The translations under genes were made by a program, and so were the position numbers. Positions 33,385 through 43,921 of a stretch of 64,000 nucleotides of DNA are shown one piece after another (within the stretch, counting starts at the first letter, position 1; each line of letters starts with the position of its first letter). The stretch lies in assembly GCF_900095825.1 (NCBI RefSeq), contig NZ_LT608315.1, forward strand, positions 1,045,873 through 1,109,872, in the 5' to 3' direction. This DNA is from Acidaminococcus massiliensis. GTDB lineage: Bacteria > Bacillota > Negativicutes > Acidaminococcales > Acidaminococcaceae. The notes beneath the pieces are model-generated. The model did not search any database, had not been told where the DNA came from, and saw only the letters and a list, made by a program, of their open reading frames with translations.

Positions 33385-33876
33385 ATGGTAAGTATCAACT
33401 ATACACTGATTGCGCAGGTAGTGAACTTCATCATCCTGCTCTGGGTGCTGGCAAAATTCGCCTATAAGCCGCTCCTGAAGGCCATGGATGACCGCCGGAC
33501 CAAGATCGTCAAGGATATGGACCAGGCGGACCATGCCAGGAAGGAAGCAGAGGCACTGAAGGCGGAATATGTCACCCAGCTGAAGAATGCCAAAAAGGAA
33601 GCCAACGATATTATCTCCAAAGCCAATGCCATGGCCCAGGAACTCCATGATGAAGCCCTGGCCAATGCCCAGAAGGAACGGGAGGAACTGCTGGCTTCCG
33701 GGCGGCAGACGGTGGAGCTGGAAAAGAAGAAAGCCCTGCTGGATGTCCAGGAACAGATCATTGCCCTGAGTACGGAAATTGCCGGCCGGGTGCTGCAGGT
33801 AAAACTGGATTCGGCGGAAGACCAGAAATTGGTTGCCAAGATCACAGATGAAACCTTGGCCGAACAGAAAAAATGA
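33385..33876 (+). CDS. atpF: F0F1 ATP synthase subunit b
   Basis: 163 residues: one N-terminal membrane helix (TLIAQVVNFIILLWVLAKFAYKPL) then a long charged coiled coil forming the peripheral stalk. ATG 33385 has AAAGGAAG nine bases upstream; a TTG at 33379 is too close. Its normal partner, a separate delta gene, is missing; delta's C-terminal domain is fused to the next gene product, so the b-delta contact must be made through that fusion. Confidence 0.93.
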   Translation: MVSINYTLIAQVVNFIILLWVLAKFAYKPLLKAMDDRRTKIVKDMDQADHARKEAEALKAEYVTQLKNAKKEANDIISKANAMAQELHDEALANAQKEREELLASGRQTVELEKKKALLDVQEQIIALSTEIAGRVLQVKLDSAEDQKLVAKITDETLAEQKK

Positions 33877-33915
33877 GAAGTCCTTGGAAAGGAACTGTGG
33901 AGGCAGAAACAACCC

Positions 33916-35772
33916 ATGAACAGCAAAAGCAAGGAAGCTCTGTGGAAACAGATCCTGGATCGCCTTACCCTTACCCAGGAGGACCAGACCCTTTTTGAAG
34001 GGGAGGACCTCCTGCCGGTGACGGTCACCACGGCCCGTCCTCTCACAACGGAAGAGGCAGGGCTGCTGCAGGAACTGCTGACAGAGAAATTCCATAAACC
34101 TGTAGAACTGCAGGAACAAAAGGTGGATTCCAAAGTGGTCGGAGGCGTACTGATCCAGTACGGAGACCACATTTTTGATGCCACCATGAAACGCCAATTG
34201 GAGAAAATGGATGCCATCATGAAGGCCATCCATCTGAATGACCAGGATTTGGACCAGACGGAAAAAATGACCGATGCTCTGGCCCAAGGAGTCAAGTCTT
34301 TCCACAATGACGTGGATCTGGAAGAAATCGGTGTGGTGGAAAAAGTCGGAGACGGGATCTGTACCGCTTCCGGCCTGGGCGGCGCCATGAGTGGTGAACT
34401 GGTGGCTCTCCATGACGGCGTCTACGGCATGGTCCAGAATCTTCGGGAAAACGAAGTGGGCATCGTGCTGCTGGGCGGCGCTACGGAAATCAAGGAAGGC
34501 GACATGGTGCGCCGGACCGGCGAAATCATGGAGATCCCTGTGGGAGACGCCATGCTGGGCCGGATCGTCAATCCGCTGGGGCTGCCCCTGGACGGCAAAG
34601 GAGCCATCAAGACCCAGGTCAAATACCCTATCGAACACCAGGCCCCGGGAATTGCTGCCCGTCAGCCGGTGGATGTCCCTCTCCAGACTGGGCTCAAGGC
34701 CGTGGATGCCCTGGTGCCCATCGGCCGGGGCCAGCGGGAACTGATCATCGGGGACCGAGGAACCGGGAAAACAGCCATTGCCATCGACACCATCCTGAAC
34801 CAGAAGGGCAAGGATGTGATCTGCATCTATGTGGCCATCGGACAGAAAGCTTCTTCCGTAGCCCGGCTGTACCATACTTTTGAACAATACGGCGCCAGCG
34901 CCTATACCATGATCGTGGCGGCGACGGCTGCTGATACGGCTCCCATGCAGTATCTGGCCCCTTATGCCGGGGCTGCGGTGGGGGAATATTTCATGGATCA
35001 GGGAAAAGATGTGCTGATCGTCTATGACGATTTGAGCAAGCATGCGGTGGCCTACCGTGCCATGAGTCTGCTGCTCCGCCGTCCCCCTGGACGGGAAGCT
35101 TATCCCGGGGACGTATTCTATCTCCATTCCCGTCTGCTGGAGCGGGCCTGCCGCCGGAATGAACGCCATGGCGGCGGTTCCATGACGGCACTGCCCATTA
35201 TCGAGACCCAGGCCGGGGATGTGAGCGGATATATCCCCACCAACGTGATTTCCATCACAGATGGGCAGATCTATCTGGAAACGGATCTGTTCAACTCCGG
35301 TATCCGACCTGCCTTGAATTCCGGGCTTTCTGTATCCCGGGTAGGGGGGGCGGCCCAGACCAAAGCCATGAAAACGGTGGCCGGCACTCTGCGCCTGTCC
35401 CTGGCCCAATACCGGGAACTGGCTGCCTTTGCCCAGTTCGGTTCCGATCTGGACCGGGAGACCAAGGCTCAGCTGGACCGTGGGGCCCGGGTGACGGAAA
35501 TGCTGAAACAGGGACAATACCAGCCCCTGTCCATGGCCCAGGAAGTGGTTTCCCTCTACGCCGTGAACAACGGGTTCCTGGATGAAGTCCCGGTGGAAGA
35601 TGTGACCCGGTATGAGCATGAAATGCTGGGGTATCTGAACAACCACTGTTCCATCATCCTGACCCGGCTGGAAAAAGAACAGAAACTGACCGATGATCTG
35701 AAAGAGGAGCTGGATGAGGCTCTGGATGATTTCGGGAAGATGTTTGCGCCTGGCACTGCAGGCGGCATGTAA
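33916..35772 (+). CDS. atpA: fused F1 ATP synthase delta (C-terminal domain)-alpha subunit
   Basis: 618 residues, about 115 longer than alpha. Residues about 33-97 ([18 protein letters not shown], then [20 protein letters not shown]) are the C-terminal domain of the delta/OSCP subunit; its N-terminal helical domain is absent here and no room exists for it in the 39-base gap to atpF. From about residue 135 the protein is a normal alpha subunit: [12 protein letters not shown]-loop [13 protein letters not shown], and SISDGQ-equivalent [14 protein letters not shown] with the late arginine region [15 protein letters not shown]. Delta normally sits on the alpha N-terminus, so the fusion joins natural neighbours. 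No separate delta gene exists in the operon. The ribosome site GGAGG is rather far (12 bases). Confidence 0.92.
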   Translation: MNSKSKEALWKQILDRLTLTQEDQTLFEGEDLLPVTVTTARPLTTEEAGLLQELLTEKFHKPVELQEQKVDSKVVGGVLIQYGDHIFDATMKRQLEKMDAIMKAIHLNDQDLDQTEKMTDALAQGVKSFHNDVDLEEIGVVEKVGDGICTASGLGGAMSGELVALHDGVYGMVQNLRENEVGIVLLGGATEIKEGDMVRRTGEIMEIPVGDAMLGRIVNPLGLPLDGKGAIKTQVKYPIEHQAPGIAARQPVDVPLQTGLKAVDALVPIGRGQRELIIGDRGTGKTAIAIDTILNQKGKDVICIYVAIGQKASSVARLYHTFEQYGASAYTMIVAATAADTAPMQYLAPYAGAAVGEYFMDQGKDVLIVYDDLSKHAVAYRAMSLLLRRPPGREAYPGDVFYLHSRLLERACRRNERHGGGSMTALPIIETQAGDVSGYIPTNVISITDGQIYLETDLFNSGIRPALNSGLSVSRVGGAAQTKAMKTVAGTLRLSLAQYRELAAFAQFGSDLDRETKAQLDRGARVTEMLKQGQYQPLSMAQEVVSLYAVNNGFLDEVPVEDVTRYEHEMLGYLNNHCSIILTRLEKEQKLTDDLKEELDEALDDFGKMFAPGTAGGM

Positions 35773-35788
35773 GGGCAGGTGATCCTAG

Positions 35789-38187
<2,399 letters not shown>

Positions 38188-38188
38188 T

Positions 38189-38629
38189 ATGGCCAAGTTA
38201 ATGAAACTGGAAGTCCTCACACCGGAAAAACTTTTGGTCAAGCGGGAGGATATTTCCTATGTCTTGTTGAATACAGTAAATGGGGGCGTTGGGATCTTAG
38301 CCAATCACAGCCCGATGATCGCTGTGCTGGGGGAAGGGACCCTGAAGCTGCAGGATAAGGACAATCAGGTGATCCTGGTCTACGTAGAAGGGGGATTTGC
38401 GGAGGTCAAGGACAATCAGGTGGTCATCCTGACACCCAGGGCCCAGAAGGCAGAGAACATCGATGTGGCCAAATACCAGCAGATCCGGCAGGAAGCACTG
38501 GCCAGACTGGAGCATCCGGATGCCCTGACGGACGTAGAACATACTGAAAAAATCCTGCGCAGAGCGGAAGCGCGGCTGAAGACCGCGTCTCTTGCGGGTA
38601 AGGTACCCCCTTATCCGATGGGGGAATAG
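38189..38629 (+). CDS. atpC: F0F1 ATP synthase subunit epsilon
   Basis: 146 residues: N-terminal beta-sandwich (LMKLEVLTPEKLLVKRED, GVGILANHSPMIAVL, VEGGFAEVKDNQVVILT) and a C-terminal helical hairpin rich in Arg/Glu that can inhibit ATP hydrolysis. It starts one base after the atpD stop. Last subunit of the operon. Confidence 0.95.
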   Translation: MAKLMKLEVLTPEKLLVKREDISYVLLNTVNGGVGILANHSPMIAVLGEGTLKLQDKDNQVILVYVEGGFAEVKDNQVVILTPRAQKAENIDVAKYQQIRQEALARLEHPDALTDVEHTEKILRRAEARLKTASLAGKVPPYPMGE

Positions 38630-38677
38630 TCCCGGCAGGAGAGAAGGTCGTTGCAGCAGGCAGAGGGGGGATCCGCT

Positions 38678-38869
38678 GTGGACTTTATCAGCAAAATGGC
38701 TGCCAGTAAGATGGGGCAGCTGCGGCTGGAACTGGTCGAACTCAACGAGCGGCTGGCAGAAGCCACCAATGAAGAACAAATCCGTAAGCTCCGGAAGACC
38801 ATTCAGGAAAAGGAAGTATATTACAATATCCTGGCGGACCGCCTGCGGACCCATACGAGGAATTTTTGA
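38678..38869 (+). CDS. small hypothetical protein after atpC
   Basis: 63 residues if started at GTG 38678 (GAGGGGGG seven bases upstream); a TTG at 38651 gives 72. Highly charged and helical (LRLELVELNERLAEATNEEQ, RKLRKTIQEKE), probably a coiled coil. No family recognised. Located between atpC and the terminator, so co-transcribed with the ATP synthase genes. Confidence 0.55.
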   Translation: MDFISKMAASKMGQLRLELVELNERLAEATNEEQIRKLRKTIQEKEVYYNILADRLRTHTRNF

Positions 38870-38894
38870 AGGAGGTGCCGCAGGCACCTCCTTT
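38869..38894 (+). terminator. hairpin ending the ATP synthase operon
   Basis: AAGGAGGTGCC, three-base loop, GGCACCTCCTT directly at the stop codon of the small ORF. The T tract is short. Confidence 0.7.
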
Positions 38895-38905
38895 GTCAGC
38901 CAACC

Positions 38906-38936
38906 AAAAAGGAACCGCCCAGGCGATTCCTTTTTT
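38906..38936. terminator. second terminator after the ATP synthase operon
   Basis: AAAAAGGAACCGCC and GGCGATTCCTTTTT pair with a two-base gap and one mismatch, with a T run of six. Two stacked terminators close the operon. Confidence 0.85.
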
Positions 38937-38948
38937 CATTTCCCTCTA

Positions 38949-38976
38949 TGGAAAACAGAATGTTCTATGGTATAAT
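38949..38976 (+). promoter_or_regulatory. candidate promoter of the murA operon
   Basis: TGGAAA (38949-38954), 16 bases, TATAAT (38971-38976). The -10 is consensus; the -35 is poor. A heptamer array follows within the leader. Confidence 0.55.
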
Positions 38977-39000
38977 AGTCTAGTTATAAAAATGGACAGA

Positions 39001-39028
39001 GAAGTTGGAAGTTGGAAGTGGGAAGTTC
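39001..39028 (+). repeat. heptamer array E, GAAGTKS x4
   Basis: Four tandem 7-base units (two GAAGTTG, then GAAGTGG and GAAGTTC) in the 5' untranslated region, about 25 bases after the -10 box. Confidence 0.75.
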
Positions 39029-39045
39029 CGTAGACATTAAGGGGG

Positions 39046-39486
39046 GTGCCGTACGGCTTGTCCAATGTGATTGCTTTGGTGGTCTGCTGTCTGGTGACCT
39101 GGGTGGTTTTCCTGGACAGCCACAGCATTGGGATGAAACACAAGAATCTCTGGGTCCTGGGGACATTCTTGCTCATGCCCCTGGTGGTTCCGCTGTACCT
39201 GATCAGGCGCGCACAGTTCCTGTATCAGCATCGGCTGACACCCCGGCAGCAGGCAGAGGCAAGGGCCAGAGAGATTTCCCGGAAACGCAGGGAAAAGGCG
39301 GAACGGGAAAAACAGCACTGGGAAGAGAAAAAGAGAAAACAAGCCCTGGAAGATCCAGCAGAAGCAGCCAGGAAAAAGAGCCTGCAGGAAAAAGAACAGA
39401 AGGAAATGCGCCTGCACCTGGATGAACAGCTGAGCAACCAGCGGAAACGGCATGCCAAGCTGTGGGGCATTCGCTATCATCAATGA
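39046..39486 (+). CDS. hypothetical membrane-anchored coiled-coil protein
   Basis: 146 residues from GTG 39046 (or 142 from TTG 39058). Two N-terminal hydrophobic segments ([16 protein letters not shown] and [16 protein letters not shown]) are followed by an 80-residue Lys/Arg/Glu/Gln-rich helix, probably a cytoplasmic coiled coil. No family recognised. It precedes murA in the same transcript, so a role around peptidoglycan synthesis or cell shape is conceivable but unproven. Confidence 0.6.
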   Translation: MPYGLSNVIALVVCCLVTWVVFLDSHSIGMKHKNLWVLGTFLLMPLVVPLYLIRRAQFLYQHRLTPRQQAEARAREISRKRREKAEREKQHWEEKKRKQALEDPAEAARKKSLQEKEQKEMRLHLDEQLSNQRKRHAKLWGIRYHQ

Positions 39487-39548
39487 ATACAGAAAAGAGA
39501 AAGAGGAGCAGTGCTTCTCTTCCAGCAAGGAAAGGTGTGGAATCAGGA

Positions 39549-40808
39549 GTGGAGAAACTGGTGGTTAAGGGTGGTCATCACCTGAAGGGCACGGTACGGG
39601 TCAGCGGTGCCAAAAATGCGGTATTGCCCATCATTGCAGCTTCTGTCCTGGGGACGGAAGGCAGCACGATTTTGGAAGTCCCTGAATTGGAAGATGTCAG
39701 TACCATCTGCAAGGTGCTGGAGTGTTTGGGGCTGAAAGTGGATCATTCCACCCCTCATGCGCTGAAAATCGACAGCCGGCAAATCACCGGATGGGAAGCT
39801 CCCTATGATCTGGTCAGCACCATGCGTGCCTCTTTCCTGGTCATGGGTTCTCTCCTGGCACGGATCGGGCGGGCTAAGATTTCCCAGCCGGGAGGCTGTG
39901 CCATTGGCACCCGGCCCATCGATATCCATCTGAAAGGCTTCGAAGCCCTGGGTGCGAAGATCGAACAGGGCCATGGGTATATCGAGGCCTTTGCACCCCA
40001 TGGTCTGGTGGGTACCACCATTTACCTTGATTTTCCCAGTGTGGGAGCCACGGAAAACTTGATGATGGCAGCTTCCATGGCCAAAGGGACCACCATCATC
40101 GAAAATGCAGCCCAGGAACCGGAAATCGTGGACTTGGCCAACTATATCAATGTGATGGGAGGCAAGGTCCGAGGGGCCGGGACTACCGCCATCCGGATCG
40201 ACGGAGTAGAAAGCATGAAGGGCGGGGAACACACGGTGATCCCTGACCGGATCGAAGCCGGGACCTTTATGGTGGCCGGGGCCATGACCCAGGGAGATAT
40301 CTTGGTGGACAATGTGCTCTGTGAACATATGAAGCCCCTGATCGCCAAGCTCCGGGAAGCGGGAGCTGTGGTGGAAGAAGGCATCAATGATGTCCACGTA
40401 GTGGGGCCGCGGAAAATCCAGCCCATTACCATCAAGACACTGCCATATCCGGGCTTCCCCACAGATATGCAGGCCCAGGTCATGGCCATGATGTGCATTG
40501 CCAAAGGCCAGAGCTCCGTGCTGGAGACCGTATTCGAAAACCGTTTCATGCATGTGGATGAACTGCTCCGGATGGGAGCCAATATCCGGACCAGCGGCGG
40601 ACGGTCTGCTATTGTAGAAGGGGTGCCCAAGCTGTACGGCTGCCAGGTCCGGGCAACGGATCTGCGGGCTGGGGCAGCCATGGTGCTGGCTGGGCTGGTG
40701 GCTGACGGCGTGACGGAAATCACCGACATCTACCACATCGATCGGGGTTACGAAAATCTGGTCGCCAAATTGACCGGACTGGGAGCTGACATCCAGCGGG
40801 TCGGCTGA
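39549..40808 (+). CDS. murA: UDP-N-acetylglucosamine 1-carboxyvinyltransferase
   Basis: 419 residues from GTG 39549, the usual MurA length; AAGGTG lies 11 bases upstream. An ATG at 39483 overlapping the previous stop (ATGA) is in frame and would add 22 non-conserved residues. Motifs: [22 protein letters not shown] at the start (only the first part conserved), the catalytic Cys in [13 protein letters not shown], and GFPTDMQAQ. It transfers enolpyruvate to UDP-GlcNAc, the first peptidoglycan step, and is the fosfomycin target because of that Cys. Followed directly by an mreB homologue. Confidence 0.93.
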   Translation: MEKLVVKGGHHLKGTVRVSGAKNAVLPIIAASVLGTEGSTILEVPELEDVSTICKVLECLGLKVDHSTPHALKIDSRQITGWEAPYDLVSTMRASFLVMGSLLARIGRAKISQPGGCAIGTRPIDIHLKGFEALGAKIEQGHGYIEAFAPHGLVGTTIYLDFPSVGATENLMMAASMAKGTTIIENAAQEPEIVDLANYINVMGGKVRGAGTTAIRIDGVESMKGGEHTVIPDRIEAGTFMVAGAMTQGDILVDNVLCEHMKPLIAKLREAGAVVEEGINDVHVVGPRKIQPITIKTLPYPGFPTDMQAQVMAMMCIAKGQSSVLETVFENRFMHVDELLRMGANIRTSGGRSAIVEGVPKLYGCQVRATDLRAGAAMVLAGLVADGVTEITDIYHIDRGYENLVAKLTGLGADIQRVG

Positions 40809-40814
40809 TGCGCC

Positions 40815-41846
40815 ATGAAACACACGGAAAAAAGTTTGTTTTCCCGGCTGTTCAACCCAGTGGATGTGGGCATCGACTTGGGAACCGGTTCTACCCGGGT
40901 GTTCATGAAGAATCGGGGCATCGTGCTGGAAGAGCCGTCAGTGGTGGCATTGGATCCCAGTACGGGCAAAACGGCAGCCATCGGCTCTAAAGCACGGGAA
41001 ATGACGGGAAAAGGCCAGTGGGAAGTGGTCTGGCCCTTGGAAAATGGTGTCATCGCGGATTTCGATGCATCGGTGGGGCTCCTGGAAACCGTGCTGGATC
41101 GGGTAGTGGGGAGGAATCTTTTCTTTAAACCCCGGGTCATGGTCTGTGTCCCCACTGGGGTCACCGGGGTGGAACGGCGGGCTGTGACTGAAGCGGCACT
41201 CCTGGCCGGGGCCGCTAAGACTTATCTGATCGAAGGGCCTCTGGCTGCGGCACTGGGTGCCGAGCTGCCCATCCAGGAACCTAAAGGCCGGATGGTGGTG
41301 GATATTGGAAGCGGTACGACCAGTGCGGCGGTGCTGAGCATGGGACGAATCATCCAGGCGGCTTCTCTCAGGATGGGGGGAGAAGCTTTCAATGAAGGGC
41401 TGGTCCGTCATTTGCGGGATAGGCTGAACATCCAGATCGAAGGGAGCCTGGCGGAAGAAATCAAGCTGGAGATCGGAACGGTCAGCCGCCGGGGCCGCCG
41501 AGGCACCAAGATCATCCATGGAAGAGACAACATCACCGGGCTGCCCACATCCCTGCGTCTTTCCTCTCAGGATACGGTACGAGGACTGGGAGAACCCATC
41601 GGGCCCATCTTGGCCTGTATCCACAGCGTCTTGGAGAAGACACCGCCGGAACTGGCGGCAGATCTCTTGGAGACGGGAATCGTCCTTACCGGAGGCGGAG
41701 CCCTTCTGGAAGGAATGGATGAATGCATCGAAGCCGGGACCCATGTGCGGACCCGGGTGGCGGCCAATCCCCGGGAATGTGTGGCCCGGGGAGCTGGAAT
41801 GGCCCTGGATGATTCTGCACTGTTGGAAATTTTGGAAGGAAAATAA
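40815..41846 (+). CDS. mreB: MreB/Mbl family rod-shape actin homologue
   Basis: 343 residues with the actin-fold phosphate loops: VGIDLGTGSTRVFMK at the start, VVDIGSGTTSAAVLS in the middle, and IVLTGGGALLEGMD near the end. It polymerises below the membrane and guides lateral wall synthesis. It begins six bases after murA. Whether it is MreB or an Mbl paralogue cannot be decided; mreC/mreD are not next to it. Confidence 0.9.
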   Translation: MKHTEKSLFSRLFNPVDVGIDLGTGSTRVFMKNRGIVLEEPSVVALDPSTGKTAAIGSKAREMTGKGQWEVVWPLENGVIADFDASVGLLETVLDRVVGRNLFFKPRVMVCVPTGVTGVERRAVTEAALLAGAAKTYLIEGPLAAALGAELPIQEPKGRMVVDIGSGTTSAAVLSMGRIIQAASLRMGGEAFNEGLVRHLRDRLNIQIEGSLAEEIKLEIGTVSRRGRRGTKIIHGRDNITGLPTSLRLSSQDTVRGLGEPIGPILACIHSVLEKTPPELAADLLETGIVLTGGGALLEGMDECIEAGTHVRTRVAANPRECVARGAGMALDDSALLEILEGK

Positions 41847-41896
41847 AGGGGGTGTGCTGCCTGTGTGAAAATCACGCAGGCAGCACACCCCCTTTT
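41845..41896 (+). terminator. terminator after mreB
   Basis: A long stem of about 18 pairs (AAAGGGGGTGTGCTGCCTG against CAGGCAGCACACCCCCTTTT in the right arm) starting at the stop codon, with T tract. Confidence 0.92.
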
Positions 41897-41921
41897 CAGG
41901 AAAGGAACGCGATAGAAAACA

Positions 41922-43355
41922 ATGAATCATAGTTACAGACAATGGATGGCACGATTCGTTTTGGCAGGTCTGCTGCTGACGGCTTCGCTACCAGCAGCCC
42001 AGGCAGCCAAGGTCAGCACCCTCCGGGGCGGAGTCACACCCAGCCGGGCCCGGGTGGTCATGGACTTGGATACGCCCCTTTCCTATACCTCCCGAGTGAC
42101 GGGAAACCAGCTGATCATCGACTTGAAAGCCCGAGCCGATCGGACAGAGATGGTCCGGTTGCGGGACCCCCGGATCCAGAAAGCGTACCTGGAACCTCAG
42201 GGGAAAAACAGCCGTCTGGTGGTTGTTTTCCGGAAAAACGTCCCGGTCTACAAGATCTTCCTATTGAAGAATCCCCAGCGGCTGGTAGTGGATTTTCCCC
42301 GTTCCGGAAGTACCTCCGGAGGGAAGAGCGGACCGGCAGCCGGACGGTCCCAGTGGCTGGGAAAGGGCCTTACCTATCGGGAAAGCACTGTGGATCTGGG
42401 GGCCGGCCGGGTCAAGACCTATCTGCTGACCCTGGCTCCCAACAGCGATTTCCGGCTGGATTTCATCCCCGGATACGGCAGGACCATCCAGAAAGGGACA
42501 CTGTCCATGATCCAGAAAAGGTCCGGTGCCGTTGCCCTGGTGAACGCCTCCTATTTCGACAGTGACATCTGGGTGGTGGGGAACCTGAAGATCCAAGACA
42601 AATGGCTGGGGATGGAGACCACGCCCCGTACCGGCCTGGTGCTGCCAGCCGGAGGCGTTCCTTCCATCCAGCCCGGGCTTTCCTATCACGGGACGGTGAC
42701 CCGGCCGGACGGGAGGAGCTATTCCATCGGCGGGGTGGATCGGATGCGGCTGGCCGATGAACTGATCCTGTACAATGACGGCTATGATGACACCACGGAT
42801 ACCAACGCTTACGGTACGGAAGTGCGGCTGGAAGACGGGGTGGTCCGGGAAATCCGGAAGGGCGCAGGAGGCATGCCCCTGACGGCAGGCAGTACAGTAC
42901 TCTCTGGGAATGGAGCGGCTGCCGCTTTCCTGAATGGGCTGCGCAAAGGAGATAAAGTGAGCCTGACCCAGACCCTGGGCAATCCAGAAGCGGACCAGGC
43001 CGCTTCTGTGGGGTCCGCCGGTCCTCAGCTGGTGCGGGATGGGCAGGTCCAGGTCACTAGCAGTGCGGAAGAAATCGCCCCGGACATTGCTCAGGGACGG
43101 GCTCCCCGGACCGGTGTGGGCATCAAGAAAGACGGCACGGTGCTGATCTTGGTAGCCGACGGACGTTCCCGCAGCAGTGCCGGGATGACCTTGGCAGAAA
43201 TGGCCCGGTATTTCGTCCAGCTGGGAGCCGACCGGGCCATGAATTTCGACGGCGGCGGTTCCAGCGAGATGGTGGTCAACGGAAAGATCATGAATGACCC
43301 CAGCGACGGCAGCGAACGCCCAATAAGGGTGGCGTTGGGGGTGTTCAGGAAGTAA
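41922..43355 (+). CDS. secreted AMIN domain-phosphodiester glycosidase (NAGPA) protein
   Basis: 477 residues. Signal peptide (FVLAGLLLTASLPAAQA), then an AMIN domain at about 30-130 (RARVVMDLDTPLSY, LRLVVDF-like QRLVVDFPRS), which binds peptidoglycan in other proteins, then the NAGPA domain: ALVNASYFD, RTGVGIKKDGTVLILVADGR, AMNFDGGGSSEMVVNG. NAGPA enzymes cleave GlcNAc-phosphodiester linkages, so it may trim a wall or envelope glycopolymer in the periplasm. AAAGGA is about 14 bases before the ATG. Own transcription unit between hairpins. Confidence 0.85.
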   Translation: MNHSYRQWMARFVLAGLLLTASLPAAQAAKVSTLRGGVTPSRARVVMDLDTPLSYTSRVTGNQLIIDLKARADRTEMVRLRDPRIQKAYLEPQGKNSRLVVVFRKNVPVYKIFLLKNPQRLVVDFPRSGSTSGGKSGPAAGRSQWLGKGLTYRESTVDLGAGRVKTYLLTLAPNSDFRLDFIPGYGRTIQKGTLSMIQKRSGAVALVNASYFDSDIWVVGNLKIQDKWLGMETTPRTGLVLPAGGVPSIQPGLSYHGTVTRPDGRSYSIGGVDRMRLADELILYNDGYDDTTDTNAYGTEVRLEDGVVREIRKGAGGMPLTAGSTVLSGNGAAAAFLNGLRKGDKVSLTQTLGNPEADQAASVGSAGPQLVRDGQVQVTSSAEEIAPDIAQGRAPRTGVGIKKDGTVLILVADGRSRSSAGMTLAEMARYFVQLGADRAMNFDGGGSSEMVVNGKIMNDPSDGSERPIRVALGVFRK

Positions 43356-43380
43356 GTGCCGCCAGAGGCAGCACTTACTT
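43350..43380 (+). terminator. hairpin at the end of the AMIN-NAGPA gene
   Basis: AAGTAAGTGC and GCACTTACTT form a perfect 10-base stem with an inner GCC/GGC pairing, overlapping the stop codon. There is no T tract, so termination efficiency is uncertain; array F follows directly. Confidence 0.6.
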
Positions 43381-43385
43381 CACTC

Positions 43386-43413
43386 TTGAGTCGGGAGTCT
43401 GAAGTCTGGAGCC
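43386..43413 (+). repeat. heptamer array F, NRRAGYC-type x4
   Basis: Four 7-base units ending in AGTC/AGCC (TTGAGTC, GGGAGTC and two variants), directly after the terminator hairpin. Same period as the other arrays but a different unit. Confidence 0.65.
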
Positions 43414-43443
43414 GAATGATAAATTTGCAGGCAACAGCCCCCC

Positions 43444-43473
43444 TTGCATCTCCCCTCCCCTTCGGTATATAAT
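43444..43473 (+). promoter_or_regulatory. promoter of the small lipoyl-like gene
   Basis: TTGCAT (43444-43449), 18 bases, TATAAT (43468-43473), 30 bases before the start codon. Confidence 0.65.
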
Positions 43474-43502
43474 AAACAAACGAAAGAAAAGAGGTGCTGA
43501 TC

Positions 43503-43808
43503 ATGTTACACAAAATCCTCAAAAATAGAAAAATATGGGCAGCAGCCTTGCTGATGGTTCTGTTGGCTTTGGGCGTTGCCCAGGCGGCTGGGGTCCAGCC
43601 CCAGAAAAGCAGCCTTTCCGGTCAGGTGGTTTCCACGGTATCCGTGGGGGCACAGGTGACGGAGGGGACTGTCTTGGTGACGGTCAAGACCTTGACGGGG
43701 ACGGCTCCGGCCGCTCGTGCCAACTGCAGCGGGAAAGTGGTTTCCGTGGAAGTTTCTCCCGGCAGCCAAATCGCAGCAGACCAGGTAGTAGCCCAGATCC
43801 AGCCTTAA
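43503..43808 (+). CDS. small secreted biotinyl/lipoyl-like single-domain protein
   Basis: 101 residues: signal peptide or anchor (KIWAAALLMVLLALGVAQA) and one beta-barrel of the biotinyl/lipoyl type (VVSTVSVGAQVTEGTVLVTV, then GKVVSVEVSPGSQIAADQVVAQIQP). The domain resembles the lipoyl modules of HlyD adaptor proteins, but no lysine in an MKM-like turn is present, so it is not modified. Function unknown; possibly a periplasmic adaptor fragment. GAGG precedes ATG 43503. Confidence 0.7.
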   Translation: MLHKILKNRKIWAAALLMVLLALGVAQAAGVQPQKSSLSGQVVSTVSVGAQVTEGTVLVTVKTLTGTAPAARANCSGKVVSVEVSPGSQIAADQVVAQIQP

Positions 43809-43872
43809 AGAGAGGCTGCCGGCCGTTCTGGTCTCCGGACTGGAGTTTTGGCCATTGATGACAGACCATGAC

Positions 43873-43909
43873 AGAGGGTGTGAAAGACACTTTTCACACC
43901 CTCTTTTTT
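43873..43909 (+). terminator. terminator directly upstream of the S55 peptidase ribosome site
   Basis: A 13-base perfect stem (AGAGGGTGTGAAA at 43873-43885 with its complement at 43892-43904), six-base loop, T run to 43909. The ribosome site AGGAGGA of the next gene begins three bases later, so the hairpin may regulate that gene as well as end the previous one. Confidence 0.88.
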
Positions 43910-43921
43910 ACAGGAGGAAAT

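Noticed and set aside
30624-33398. 924-residue minus-strand open frame across wecB and atpI-atpE
   Set aside because: It covers several conserved plus-strand genes and their gaps, and its His/Gln/Phe-rich composition is typical of antisense frames in GC-rich DNA.
43868-43921. N-terminal extension of the S55 peptidase from an ATG at 43868
   Set aside because: The extra residues are a translation of the terminator hairpin; AGGAGGA and a signal sequence mark ATG 43922.
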